Source of the DNA: Rhodococcus pseudokoreensis
Lineage (GTDB): Bacteria > Actinomycetota > Actinomycetes > Mycobacteriales > Mycobacteriaceae
Reading direction: 5' to 3'
Assembly: GCF_017068395.1 (NCBI RefSeq)
Contig: NZ_CP070619.1
Location: 8,666,775-8,730,774 of the forward strand
DNA: 64,000 nt
The notes below the pieces were generated by a model that was given only the letters and a program-made list of their open reading frames with translations, had not been told where the DNA came from and did not search any database. Positions 16,946 through 25,350 of this stretch are shown here, in pieces. How positions within the stretch are numbered: position 1 is the first letter of the stretch; the number at the start of each line of letters is the position of its first letter. Made by a program: the position numbers and the translations under genes.

Positions 16946-17742
16946 TGTCACCGGTTTCGGAACGCAGCGAACGGCACCGTCCCGGCAGAGACGACTACAA
17001 GGACGTGGCGCCCGCGGTGGCGCGCCTGCGCACCCTGGAGGAGTCGTCCGGGGAGGCGTCCGCGCTGCGCGACGAGATCATCACCCGTTGTCTCCCGCTG
17101 GCCGATCACATCGCCCGCCGGTTCGGCGGTCGCGGCGAGGCACACGAGGACCTGCTTCAGGTCGCGCGGCTCGGGCTGGTGAAGGCGGTCGACCGCTTCG
17201 ACCCGGACCGCGGCTTCGATTTCGTGTCCTACGCGGTGCCCACGATCATGGGTGAGGTTCGCCGGTACTTCCGGGACACCGGGTGGTCGATGCGGGTGCC
17301 CCGGCGCATGCAGGAACTCCACGCGTTGATCGCCAAGGCCGTCGACGAGTTGTCGCAGGAACTGGGGCGGTCGCCGTCGGCGAGTGAGATCGCCGCCGAA
17401 CTCGAACTCGACGTCCGGGAAGTGTCCGAGGGCCTGCTCGCGAAGAATGCCTACCAAACTTTGTCGATGGATGCGGCCATGGGAGATGACCCCGACGACC
17501 TTCCCCTCGCCGAGACACTCGGCGAGGAGGACCCGGAGCTCGCGAACGTGGAGAGTCACGCCTCGGTGCGGCCGGCGCTGGAGAAACTTCCGCCGCTCGA
17601 ACGCCGAGTGCTGATGTTGCGCTTCTTCGGATCGATGACGCAGACGGAAATTGCGCAGCGCGTGGGCGTCTCACAGATGCAGGTCTCGCGGATCCTGGCA
17701 CGCACCCTGTCCGGGCTGCGGGAGCAGTTGGGCGGCGGCTGA
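16945..17742 (+). CDS. sigF: RNA polymerase sigma factor SigF/SigB family
   Basis: The 265-residue protein has sigma regions 2 (AHEDLLQVARLGLVKAVDRFDPDRGFDFVSYAVPTIMGEVRRYFRD), 3 (MRVPRRMQELHALIAKAVDEL, GRSPSASEIAAELEL) and 4 (LPPLERRVLMLRFFGSMTQTEIAQRVGVSQMQVSRILAR). The region 2.3-2.4 sequence and length place it in the SigB/SigF/SigG group. It directs general stress and stationary-phase transcription. The GTG start overlaps the anti-sigma stop. Neighbouring GlsB, CsbD, Dps, OtsA and cold-shock genes are plausible targets (inference). Confidence 0.9.
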   Translation: MSPVSERSERHRPGRDDYKDVAPAVARLRTLEESSGEASALRDEIITRCLPLADHIARRFGGRGEAHEDLLQVARLGLVKAVDRFDPDRGFDFVSYAVPTIMGEVRRYFRDTGWSMRVPRRMQELHALIAKAVDELSQELGRSPSASEIAAELELDVREVSEGLLAKNAYQTLSMDAAMGDDPDDLPLAETLGEEDPELANVESHASVRPALEKLPPLERRVLMLRFFGSMTQTEIAQRVGVSQMQVSRILARTLSGLREQLGGG

Positions 17743-17921
17743 GCGGACCGGATCGGCTCGTTCGAACCGCGTCCGGTGAACCCGGTCGCGCCCGGCGACG
17801 GGATCGGTGGACGAAGTCGGTTCCCGGGTCGAGTAAAGTCTTCTCGACGGTAGAGACAACTGCTGCGTTCGTTCAGTGGGTGTCCTGTCGGTTACACCCG
17901 GAATCCGAGGTGTATCCGAGA

Positions 17922-18692
17922 ATGGCCGAGACTGCGGGTGAGCGCCCTGAGTCGATGTTCCCCGAACTGGACGGGGCAACGATCGCTGCCCAATTGGGCT
18001 CCTTGGCAACCGCGTTGGACGAGTTCAATCGGAACTCCGGTTCACAGGTGGAGATGGGTCTGCTGCTGCAACGGGTCTGCGAGCAGGTGGTGGACGCGCT
18101 CGCCGGCGCCGACATGGCCGGAGTTTCGTTGCTGCGCGACGGACGCGTCGAGACCGTCGCCTTCACGGACGAGGCGGTCCGGCAGATCGACATCGAGAAC
18201 TTCCAGGCCATCGACGGCGACTACTTCGGTGTCGCGGGCACACGGAAGGTCGTCAAGGCAAGACTCGGGGAGGCCGCGACGCGGTGGCCGTCCCTCGCCG
18301 ACAACCTGGACCAGGCGGGCATGCGCAGTTTCCTGTCTGCGCCGCTGGCCGTCGACGAGGCCCTCGCCGGGACCCTCAATATCTACGGGCAGGGCGATCA
18401 CGGTTTCAGTGAACTCGACGCCGTGGTGCTCCTCGTCTACACCACAGCGATCGAGGGGTTGCTCAGGAGCGCGCGCAATGTGGAGTTGGCCAGGAACGAG
18501 GTGACGGGCCTCACGCGGGCCATGAAGAGCCGCGCGGTCATCGAGCAGGCCAAGGGGATCGTGATGGCACTGCGGGGTGTGTCCGCGGATCGGGCGTTCG
18601 AGATACTCGTCGCACAGTCGCAGCAGGAGCACGTGAAGTTGGCGGAGGTGGCGCGCCGCATCGTCGAATCGGTGACGACGAATCAGGAGTGA
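17922..18692 (+). CDS. GAF-ANTAR domain protein
   Basis: The ATG at 17922 gives 256 residues; a GTG at 17880 would add 14. Residues ~25-165 form a GAF domain (QVEMGLLLQRVCEQVVDALAGADMAGVSLL, AGMRSFLSAPL, LAGTLNIYGQGDHGF). Residues ~190-245 form an ANTAR RNA-binding domain (AMKSRAVIEQAKGIVMALRGVSADRAFEIL). It differs in sequence from the GAF-ANTAR protein at 8851, so they are paralogues rather than copies. It follows sigF on the same strand after 179 bases and converges with otsA. It may connect stress signals to antitermination. Confidence 0.85.
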   Translation: MAETAGERPESMFPELDGATIAAQLGSLATALDEFNRNSGSQVEMGLLLQRVCEQVVDALAGADMAGVSLLRDGRVETVAFTDEAVRQIDIENFQAIDGDYFGVAGTRKVVKARLGEAATRWPSLADNLDQAGMRSFLSAPLAVDEALAGTLNIYGQGDHGFSELDAVVLLVYTTAIEGLLRSARNVELARNEVTGLTRAMKSRAVIEQAKGIVMALRGVSADRAFEILVAQSQQEHVKLAEVARRIVESVTTNQE

Positions 18693-18710
18693 GGCCCGGC
18701 GGGACGGTGA

Positions 18711-20153
18711 TCAGTCGGTGGTGGCAGGGGCCAGCGCGCCGAGGAAGGACTGCGCCCACCGGTGCACGTCGTGGTCGAGCACCTGCCGGTGCAGCCGCGA
18801 CATGCGGCGCCGTCCCTGTTCCCGCTCCTGGTCGAGTGCGGCGACGATCGTGTTCTTCACGCCGTCGAGGTCGTGCGGGTTCACCAGGTAGGCGCCCCGG
18901 AGCTCGGCGGCGGCCCCCGCGAATTCGCTGAGGACCAGCGCACCGCCCAGGTCGGCCCGGCAGGCGACGTATTCCTTCGCCACGAGATTCATTCCGTCGC
19001 GCATCGGGGTGACGAGCATGACGTCGGCGGCGAGGAACAGTGCGATCAGCTCGCTGCGATCGACCGGCTGGTAGAGGTAGTGCACCACCGGACGGCCGAT
19101 CTGCCCGTGATCGCCGTTGATGCGGCTGACCTGCTCCTCGATGGAACTGCGCATCTTCATGTAGTGCTCGACGCGTTCACGGCTCGGGGTGGCGAGTTGC
19201 ACCATCACTGTGTCGGACGGGTCGAGACGCCCCTCGTCGAGCAGTTCACCGAGCGCCGACAGCCGCAGGTCGATGCCCTTCGTGTAGTCGAGCCGGTCGA
19301 CGCCGAGGAGGATCTTCCGGGGGTTCCCGAGCTCCCGGCGGATCTCCGCGGCCCGTTCGACGACGGCGGGGTCGGTGGCCTGGTCGACGAGTTGCCGGGA
19401 GTCGACGGAGATGGGGAACGCACCGACCTGCACGACACGGTCGTCGAGCGTCACCCGGCCGAGCGCACCGCGCACCCCGACGCCTGCCGAGGTGGCGTCG
19501 AGTCCCAGCAGCCTGCGGGCCAGGAACAGGAAGTTGTGGGCGCCCCCGGGCAGATGGAAACCGATGAGGTCGGCCCCGAGAAGCCCCTCCACGATCTCCT
19601 TACGCCACGGCAGCTGCATGAACAGTTCGACAGGCGGGAACGGGATGTGAAGGAAGAACCCGATGGTCAGATCGGGACGCATCTCCCGGAGCAGGCGCGG
19701 CACCAACTGGAGTTGATAGTCCTGCACCCACACGGTGGCGCCTTGGGCCGCCGTGCGCGCCGTCTCCTCGGCGAAGTGGCGATTCACCTCCAAGTAGGTG
19801 TGCCACCAGTCCCGGTCGAAGACCGGGGCCACCAGGACGTCGTGGAACAGCGGCCACAGAGTCGCGTTCGAGAAACCCTCGTAGTACCGCGACACCTCGT
19901 CCGAACTCAATTCCACCGGGTACAGGTCGATCCCACCGGAGACGATCGGTTCGACCTTCGTGTCCGGCACCCCGGGCCAGCCCACCCAGGAACCGCGTTC
20001 CCGGTCGAGAAGGATCGGCTCGAGGGCTGTGACGAGGCCTCCGGGGCTGCGTTTCCAGCGTGTCGTTCCGTCGTCGAGAGTCTCCATGTCGACGGGCAGC
20101 CGGTTGGCGACCACCACGAAGTCGGACGTGCCGTGCGGAGCGGAATCGGTCAC
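18711..20153 (-). CDS. otsA: Trehalose-6-phosphate synthase
   Basis: The 480-residue protein is a GT20 glycosyltransferase that joins UDP-glucose and glucose-6-phosphate. Motifs seen are [13 protein letters not shown] and [13 protein letters not shown] at the N-terminus, [48 protein letters not shown], and [18 protein letters not shown] followed by [10 protein letters not shown]. The GTG start at 20153 overlaps the stop of the upstream STAS gene by four bases (GTGA), so the two are translationally coupled. No trehalose-phosphate phosphatase gene is present nearby. Trehalose serves in osmotic protection and in mycolate glycolipids in these bacteria. Confidence 0.93.
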   Translation of the reverse strand: MTDSAPHGTSDFVVVANRLPVDMETLDDGTTRWKRSPGGLVTALEPILLDRERGSWVGWPGVPDTKVEPIVSGGIDLYPVELSSDEVSRYYEGFSNATLWPLFHDVLVAPVFDRDWWHTYLEVNRHFAEETARTAAQGATVWVQDYQLQLVPRLLREMRPDLTIGFFLHIPFPPVELFMQLPWRKEIVEGLLGADLIGFHLPGGAHNFLFLARRLLGLDATSAGVGVRGALGRVTLDDRVVQVGAFPISVDSRQLVDQATDPAVVERAAEIRRELGNPRKILLGVDRLDYTKGIDLRLSALGELLDEGRLDPSDTVMVQLATPSRERVEHYMKMRSSIEEQVSRINGDHGQIGRPVVHYLYQPVDRSELIALFLAADVMLVTPMRDGMNLVAKEYVACRADLGGALVLSEFAGAAAELRGAYLVNPHDLDGVKNTIVAALDQEREQGRRRMSRLHRQVLDHDVHRWAQSFLGALAPATTD

Positions 20154-20605
20154 GCCGAGCGCCCACCCTGCTGCATTCCTGCGGCGACCAGCCGGTACGC
20201 GTCCTCGAGATTTGTGCAGAAGGGGATGGCCGCGGCCATGTTCATCGCGGTCAACGGCCTGCGGAGAGCGTTGTTCCCGGTCACCGCCCACGGCACGGCG
20301 AGCCGGTGAGCGCGGGCGGACATGACCTCCAGTATCGGCAGCGCCGACGCACACAGGAATTGGACGCCGGAGAGGTCGAGTACGAACGGTAACCGCTCGT
20401 CGATCGCTTCCGCGAGATGACTCCCGAACGACGGGAGGGTGGTGACGTCGATGTCGCCGGAGATCCGGACGACGAGGATTCCGCCGGCACCCGGCGCATT
20501 GTCGACGGAGAGCCGCCCCTGTTCGGTCTCAGCGGCCCAGCTGAACAGCGTCGTATTCGCGGCGGGGTCGTTGGGTGTCGGCAGCGCGCTGAGAACAGAT
20601 TTCAT
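20150..20605 (-). CDS. STAS-domain protein, anti-sigma antagonist-like
   Basis: A 151-residue protein with a STAS fold from about residue 32: [55 protein letters not shown] and a C-terminal helix [12 protein letters not shown]. The phospho-acceptor loop reads FLCASALP, with a serine at the expected place. It resembles the protein at 8187 in architecture. It overlaps the otsA start by four bases, an unusual coupling of a regulator to trehalose synthesis. It probably acts in the SigF partner-switch cascade. Confidence 0.8.
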   Translation of the reverse strand: MKSVLSALPTPNDPAANTTLFSWAAETEQGRLSVDNAPGAGGILVVRISGDIDVTTLPSFGSHLAEAIDERLPFVLDLSGVQFLCASALPILEVMSARAHRLAVPWAVTGNNALRRPLTAMNMAAAIPFCTNLEDAYRLVAAGMQQGGRSA

Positions 20606-20823
20606 GTCGTTTCCTCACGGTCGAGCGACGAGGGAGACCGGCACGAAAGAAGGCGCGTGAACCGTGCCCGTCCATTGCGGCTGGGGGCTCAACCGTGCAG
20701 GTCTCCGACGTTACCTCATTCTGCCGACGGCGGCAGGAGGCTTTCTGCCTTCGGATCACCTCCATACGCGGCCATTATCGTTTTCGGTTGCGCCACTGCG
20801 CGTCTCGCCGGGCACTGTCGGCT

Positions 20824-21042
20824 CTACGGGCGACGCCGCCGCTTCTTGTGCGAACTGTCGCAGAACGGGGCGATGCTCGTCCGCCCGCACCGGCACAGTG
20901 CCACGGTGGCCCGATCGCCGCCGATCGGGTTACCTTCGGTGTCGAGGATCCGCGCCGCACCACGCACCAGGAGCGGGCCGTCAGGGCAGACGGTGATGGT
21001 CACGTCGGATTCGCCGGGCCCGGATGTGGGAATGGAGTTCAT
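20824..21042 (-). CDS. CDGSH iron-sulphur domain protein
   Basis: The 72-residue protein ends with the CDGSH-type cluster motif ALCRCGRTSIAPFCDSSH, which supplies three Cys and one His to a 2Fe-2S cluster, then a basic tail KKRRRRP. The N-terminal half (VTITVCPDGPLLVRGAARIL) matches the small actinobacterial CDGSH proteins. Members transfer electrons or clusters. Its ATG (21040-21042) abuts the ATG of the divergent gene at 21043 with no spacer, and AAGGTGG before it serves as ribosome-binding site. Confidence 0.88.
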   Translation of the reverse strand: MNSIPTSGPGESDVTITVCPDGPLLVRGAARILDTEGNPIGGDRATVALCRCGRTSIAPFCDSSHKKRRRRP

Positions 21043-22113
21043 ATGACCACCTTGCACTCTCGGTCGGCGTCGGGCACGGTGCCGCAATCGGGAACGTCCA
21101 TGCCCTGTCCGGCGCCGCGCGGTCCCGTCAGCGGTCTCCTGTTCCCCATTCTGCGCGGAGACACCGCCGATACCGAACCGTTCGTGGTGACGGCGCGCAC
21201 CCTCGCCGCGGCGGAGCGCGACGACCCGCGTGCGTTCCTGTTCGACGAGGACGCGCAGATCTGCCTGACCGCCCTGTACGAACTGCACCTGCAGGGGATC
21301 GCCGGCGTCGATGACCGGTGGGAGTGGAACAGCGACCTCATCGCGGCCCGGGCGGCGCTGGAGGTGCCGTTCGATGCCGCGATCCGCGTGCTCGCGAACC
21401 CGCCGACGGGCGCCGACGACGTGGTCGCGACGCTGTGGGAGATGACCGCCCCCAGCACGGCGCCGGGACTGTCCGGGCACATGGCCCACGACGCGGATCT
21501 CACCCAGTTCCGGGAACTGCTGATCCACCGCTCCCTCAACCAGTTGCGCGAGGCGGACGTGCACACACTCGGCATTCCGCGGCTCGCGGGCGCACCGAAG
21601 GCGGCGTTGGTGGAGGTGCAGTCCGACGAATACGGTGGCGGGCGACCCGAGCGCATGCACTCGGCCTTGTTCGCGACGACGATGCGTGAACTCGGACTCT
21701 CCGACGCGTACGCGCACTACGTCGATGCGGTGCCCGCCGTGACGCTGGCATCCCTGAACGCGCTGTCCCTGTTCGGCCTCCATCGCAGTCGTCTCGGCGC
21801 TCTGGTGGGGCACCTGTGCGCGGTGGAGACCACGTCCGCGTTGCCGAGTAAGAAGTACGCCGCCGGTCTACGTCGGCTCGGATTCGGGAAGGCGGCCACT
21901 CTGTTCTTCGACGAGCACGTGGAGGCCGATTCCGTGCACGAGCAGATCGTGTGCCGGGACCTCGCCGGCGGACTGGTCACCGCACGGCCCGCGGTCGGCG
22001 ACGACGTGCTGCTGGGCGCCGCGGCATGTCTGGCGTTCGACGACCTGGTCGGCGACCACGTCACCCGGTGCTGGGACCTCGATCGCACGTCCCTGCGGCA
22101 ACCGGCCGGGTAG
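21043..22113 (+). CDS. Iron-containing redox enzyme, haem-oxygenase-like fold
   Basis: The protein (356 residues from ATG 21043; an ATG at 21100 is an alternative) belongs to the haem-oxygenase-like group often paired with CDGSH genes in mycobacteria and relatives. Supporting segments are FRELLIHRSLNQLREADVHTLGIPRL, KAALVEVQSDEYGGGRPERMHSALF and FDEHVEADSVHEQIV, which carry Glu, Asp and His residues suited to a di-iron centre. ATG 21043 has GGAG five bases before it. The CDGSH protein may be its electron donor (inference from pairing). The substrate is unknown. Confidence 0.8.
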   Translation: MTTLHSRSASGTVPQSGTSMPCPAPRGPVSGLLFPILRGDTADTEPFVVTARTLAAAERDDPRAFLFDEDAQICLTALYELHLQGIAGVDDRWEWNSDLIAARAALEVPFDAAIRVLANPPTGADDVVATLWEMTAPSTAPGLSGHMAHDADLTQFRELLIHRSLNQLREADVHTLGIPRLAGAPKAALVEVQSDEYGGGRPERMHSALFATTMRELGLSDAYAHYVDAVPAVTLASLNALSLFGLHRSRLGALVGHLCAVETTSALPSKKYAAGLRRLGFGKAATLFFDEHVEADSVHEQIVCRDLAGGLVTARPAVGDDVLLGAAACLAFDDLVGDHVTRCWDLDRTSLRQPAG

Positions 22114-22116
22114 CGG

Positions 22117-23502
22117 TCAGGTGCCGGACGCGGCGACCGCGTTCTCGAGATCGGTCAGCGACGTCTCCAGATGCGTGATGATCCGCTGGAGGTGCGGAAC
22201 GGCGTTCCGATCGCCGACAACCCCGACGTCGAGCTGACCGGACCGGCTGGTGAGGGTGATGCTCAGCGCCTGACCGCCGAGGACCGTCGGCGCCGGGTAC
22301 ACCGCGTCCAGGCGGGCGCCGTTCCAGTACCGCGGCCGCGACGGGCCCGGCATGTACGAGATCATGACGTTGAACGGTGGGGGAGTGTCGTCGACGAACC
22401 GGCGGACAGGCTCGAGCAGGATCGGGCTGATCGCCAGCGCGCTCATCACCTGGAACTGGGTGTGGCTCAGCGCCCCGAACACCCGGTTGGTGTGCTCGAC
22501 CGATTCGCTGATGCGGGCGAGGCGGGCGGCCGGATCCGATTCGTCCGTGGCGAGCCCGACGACCATCGCGCCGACCCCGTGGTCGCGGCCGCGCGGCCCG
22601 ATCATGGTGCCGCCGAGGTCGAGCGGGACCGGCAGCATCGCCGTCAACGGCGCTTCCGGCAGCGCGTACTGCTCGAGGAGATAGTGGCGCAGCGCCCCCG
22701 AGCACATGGCGAGCACCACCGCGTTGATGGTGGTGCGGGCGGCGGCGGCCACCGACACCAGACGCCGGATCGGCCACGATCGCGCCGCCAGTTTCCGGGC
22801 CCGGCCGACGGGAACGTTGAGCATCGTGGGCGGTGACTGCAAGGGCAGCGTCAGATGCTGGTCGCGGACACCGTCGTACGCGACTTTCGCAAGCGCGGGC
22901 AGCACCCCGACGATGCTGGTGGCCGCCCGCACCCCGGCCCGGACCGCGGCGACGAGCAGCGCGGATTCGCGCCGCGACGTCCCGGTCACCCCGGGCATCC
23001 ACGGTGCGGGGCAGTCGCGGGCGTCGGGGTCGGTCGACAGTGCGTGGTGGAGGAGCCGCAGCCCTGCCGGCCCGTCCATCAGCGACAGGTGGATCTTCGA
23101 GAACACGGCCGTCCGCCCGTCGGCGAGGCCCTCGATGACATGGATCTCCCACATCGGGTGTTGCGGATCGAGCGGCATGCCGTGCATCTGGGACACCAGC
23201 GACAGCAGGTCCTCCATGCGACCCCGCCCCGGCACCGCCGTGTGCCGCACGTGGTAGCCGAGGTCGATGCGGTCGTCGAACGACCACCACGGGTAACTGG
23301 CGCCGCGCAGCGGGCGGACGGCGCGCCGGCGGAACGTGTCGGACGCACCTTCCTGCGAGATCAGCGCCTCATACATGACCCGGGCGTGATCGGGTCCCGA
23401 TTCGCGCGGCGGTTCGAACAGTTCGAGCGCACCCATGTGCATGGGATGCGAGGGTGTTTCGAACAGCACGAACATCGCCTCGGTGGGACTCATCACCGAC
23501 AT
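22117..23502 (-). CDS. Wax ester synthase / diacylglycerol acyltransferase homologue with altered HHxxxDG motif
   Basis: The 461-residue protein starts at ATG 23502 behind AAAGAGG. N-terminal MSVMSPTEAMFVLFE, GHVRH-type segment YHVRHTAVPGRG, PLDPQHPMWEIHVIEGL and C-terminal FNVMISYMPGPSRPRYWNGARL are all typical of WS/DGAT enzymes that make wax esters and triacylglycerol in rhodococci. The active-site motif HHxxxDG reads HLSLMDG (23071-23091): the second His, regarded as the catalytic base, is Leu. It may have lost or changed activity. A 10-bp inverted repeat lies 15 bases upstream of the start. Confidence 0.88.
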   Translation of the reverse strand: MSVMSPTEAMFVLFETPSHPMHMGALELFEPPRESGPDHARVMYEALISQEGASDTFRRRAVRPLRGASYPWWSFDDRIDLGYHVRHTAVPGRGRMEDLLSLVSQMHGMPLDPQHPMWEIHVIEGLADGRTAVFSKIHLSLMDGPAGLRLLHHALSTDPDARDCPAPWMPGVTGTSRRESALLVAAVRAGVRAATSIVGVLPALAKVAYDGVRDQHLTLPLQSPPTMLNVPVGRARKLAARSWPIRRLVSVAAAARTTINAVVLAMCSGALRHYLLEQYALPEAPLTAMLPVPLDLGGTMIGPRGRDHGVGAMVVGLATDESDPAARLARISESVEHTNRVFGALSHTQFQVMSALAISPILLEPVRRFVDDTPPPFNVMISYMPGPSRPRYWNGARLDAVYPAPTVLGGQALSITLTSRSGQLDVGVVGDRNAVPHLQRIITHLETSLTDLENAVAASGT

Positions 23503-23517
23503 GCAGCGCCTCTTTCT

Positions 23518-23543
23518 CATGCTCGGGACACGACCCCGAGCAT
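23518..23543. repeat. 10-bp inverted repeat upstream of WS/DGAT gene
   Basis: CATGCTCGGG and CCCGAGCATG are perfect arms around ACACGA. The repeat lies 15 bases upstream of the WS/DGAT start and 79 bases after the stop of the AI-2E-type gene on the same strand. It could be an operator or a GC-rich terminator hairpin for the upstream gene. Confidence 0.5.
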
Positions 23544-23622
23544 GCCCCGGCGCATCCCACGTCTCCAGGGTAAGCAGAACATGGAAACTTCTTCCACAGG
23601 GCCGTTTTCGCGGCGCGCCTCC

Positions 23623-24789
23623 TCAGCGCCGGTCGAGCTGCGGAAACACCGTCTCGCGGGCGAGGAGCAGGACGGCGGCGGCGACCGGAATCGCGAGCAG
23701 CGCCCCGACGATCCCCAGCAGCGCTCCGCCGATGAGGACGGCGACGACGGTGACCATCGGGGGCACCTTGACGGTGCGGCCGATGATCCGGGGAACGAGG
23801 AGATAGTCCTCGAACAGGCGGAGGGCGATGAAGAAGACGATGGTCGCCAGGGACACCGGCAGCGACACGGTCAGGGCTACGAGGGCCACCACGACACCGG
23901 CGAGGGTGGAACCGACCACCGGAATCAGATCCAGGACGGCGACGAGGACGGCCAGCAGCAGCGGGTAGGGGACGTCGAATGCGACGAGCCACACGAACGT
24001 GAGGACGGCGGTGATCAGCGAGATCAGGAGATTCCCGAGCACGTAGCCGCCGACCTTCGCGAAGATCTCGTCGCCGATCAGAATGGTTCGCGGTCGGCGC
24101 GAGTTCGGGGCCAGGCGGTACAGGGAGGATCGGATGTGCCCGAAGTCGGCCAGGAAGTACGCGGTGAGCACGACCACGATCACCGTGCCGCTGATGGCGC
24201 TGAACACGAACTTGCCCGCGCCGACGATCCCGCCGAGCACCACCGGCACATTGCCCGCATCGAGCGCCCGGCGCAGTTCGTCCTGCAGATGGAAGCGGGT
24301 GCTCAGTTCCTGCAGCACGGGGTAGCGCTGCTCGAGGTGGCCCAGGTAATCGGGGGCGTTGTGGACGAGAGCGCTGCCCTGCGTCACCATCGGCGGGATC
24401 GCCGCGGCGAGGAATCCGGCCAGTATCGCGAACGCGATGACGAAAACCGTTGTGACGGCCGCCCATCGGGGAAACCCGTGCCGCACCAGCCAGGACACGG
24501 CCGGTTCGAGACCGATCGCGAGGAAGGCGGCGACGGCGATGAGGACCAGCACCCCGCGGGCGGCGAGAACGACCTCGATCAGCGCGTACGTGACGGCGAC
24601 GCCGGCGGCCCCGGCCATGCCGATGAAGAACGGGGACCGGCGGTCGAACCGCGGACCCGGCTTGCCGAGCGGATGCGCCGCCGTGCTGATGCGCGCCGCG
24701 CCCTGCTCCGCGGCGAGGATCGGCTGCTCCTGCGCGGAGGAATGCGGTTGGGCCACATTGTCGTCGTGGCCTCCGGCGCCACCGGTCAC
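23623..24789 (-). CDS. AI-2E/PerM-family membrane transporter
   Basis: A 388-residue protein with about eight membrane helices and the family pattern: early helices VAVTYALIEVVLAARGVLVLIAVAAFLAIGLEPAVSWL, a soluble middle segment, then a C-terminal pore region with DLIPVVGSTLAGVVVALVAL and LVPRIIGRTVKVPPMVTVVAVLIGGALLGIVGALLAIP. The family exports diverse solutes or exchanges ions, and the AI-2 link is not general. The GTG at 24789 overlaps the stop of the upstream gene (GTGA), though a downstream GTG near VAQPHSS is possible. It heads toward the WS/DGAT gene. Confidence 0.82.
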   Translation of the reverse strand: MTGGAGGHDDNVAQPHSSAQEQPILAAEQGAARISTAAHPLGKPGPRFDRRSPFFIGMAGAAGVAVTYALIEVVLAARGVLVLIAVAAFLAIGLEPAVSWLVRHGFPRWAAVTTVFVIAFAILAGFLAAAIPPMVTQGSALVHNAPDYLGHLEQRYPVLQELSTRFHLQDELRRALDAGNVPVVLGGIVGAGKFVFSAISGTVIVVVLTAYFLADFGHIRSSLYRLAPNSRRPRTILIGDEIFAKVGGYVLGNLLISLITAVLTFVWLVAFDVPYPLLLAVLVAVLDLIPVVGSTLAGVVVALVALTVSLPVSLATIVFFIALRLFEDYLLVPRIIGRTVKVPPMVTVVAVLIGGALLGIVGALLAIPVAAAVLLLARETVFPQLDRR

Positions 24790-25235
24790 GGTCGTTTGAC
24801 GACTCTGTCCCGCCGTCCCCCACCCGCGGCGGCGTTGCCGATGCGGGGACAGCGATCCGCGGCGGCCGGCGCGGCGGGGCCGGGACCGTGCGCGGCAGGC
24901 ATTGCCGGTGTGGACCGGCAGTAGTCGTCGATCAACTCCACCGCACGTTCCGCGCACACGGCGGGCGACGGCGTCCGGCCGAGGCCGAGGCCGTCGATCA
25001 CGACGACGCTGCGGCGGCCCAGTCCTTCGACGCCGAGCGACCAGCCGAAGGTCCGGTTCCAGGCCAGCACCGCGTTGCGACCGGGCAGGTAGTGCAACCG
25101 GAACGGCAGCACGAGGACGGCGTCGAATCCGTCGCAGTCCCACCAGTCGATGGAATCGGCGTGAACGCTCCTGGCCACCGTGTGGATGTAGTCCCGAACG
25201 GTGCGGGTGTCGGCAATGCCTGTTCCGCTCTTCAT
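24786..25235 (-). CDS. Small protein, possibly DUF6292-like
   Basis: A 149-residue soluble protein beginning MKSGTGIADTRTVRDYIHTV. It contains SIDWWDCDGFDAVLVLPFRLHYLPGRNAVLAWNRTFGWSLG, then VVVIDGLGLGRTPSPAVCAERAVELID, and a Pro/Ala-rich tail. The layout (a helical start, an aromatic-rich beta region and a strand ending in a helix) recalls the actinobacterial DUF6292 family; this match is tentative. The AI-2E-type gene overlaps its stop by four bases, so they form an operon. Function is unknown. Confidence 0.6.
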   Translation of the reverse strand: MKSGTGIADTRTVRDYIHTVARSVHADSIDWWDCDGFDAVLVLPFRLHYLPGRNAVLAWNRTFGWSLGVEGLGRRSVVVIDGLGLGRTPSPAVCAERAVELIDDYCRSTPAMPAAHGPGPAAPAAADRCPRIGNAAAGGGRRDRVVKRP

Positions 25236-25350
25236 GGTCCACCCCTCAGCTGTTTGTCGATCGACATACCCGGCCCCGCGACAGTTGAAACTTCACCCAC
25301 CGGGCGTGCTCGAGGGGCGCAACGCGCCGGTCTGCGGGTAGCCTCGCCGC

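Noticed and set aside
18762..20309. 515-codon rightward frame opposite otsA
   Set aside because: otsA has full family motifs on the other strand; the frame is a shadow.
22855..24924. 689-codon rightward frame opposite the WS/DGAT and AI-2E genes
   Set aside because: It covers two conserved genes and is full of low-complexity Arg, Gly, Asp and His; no domain is visible.
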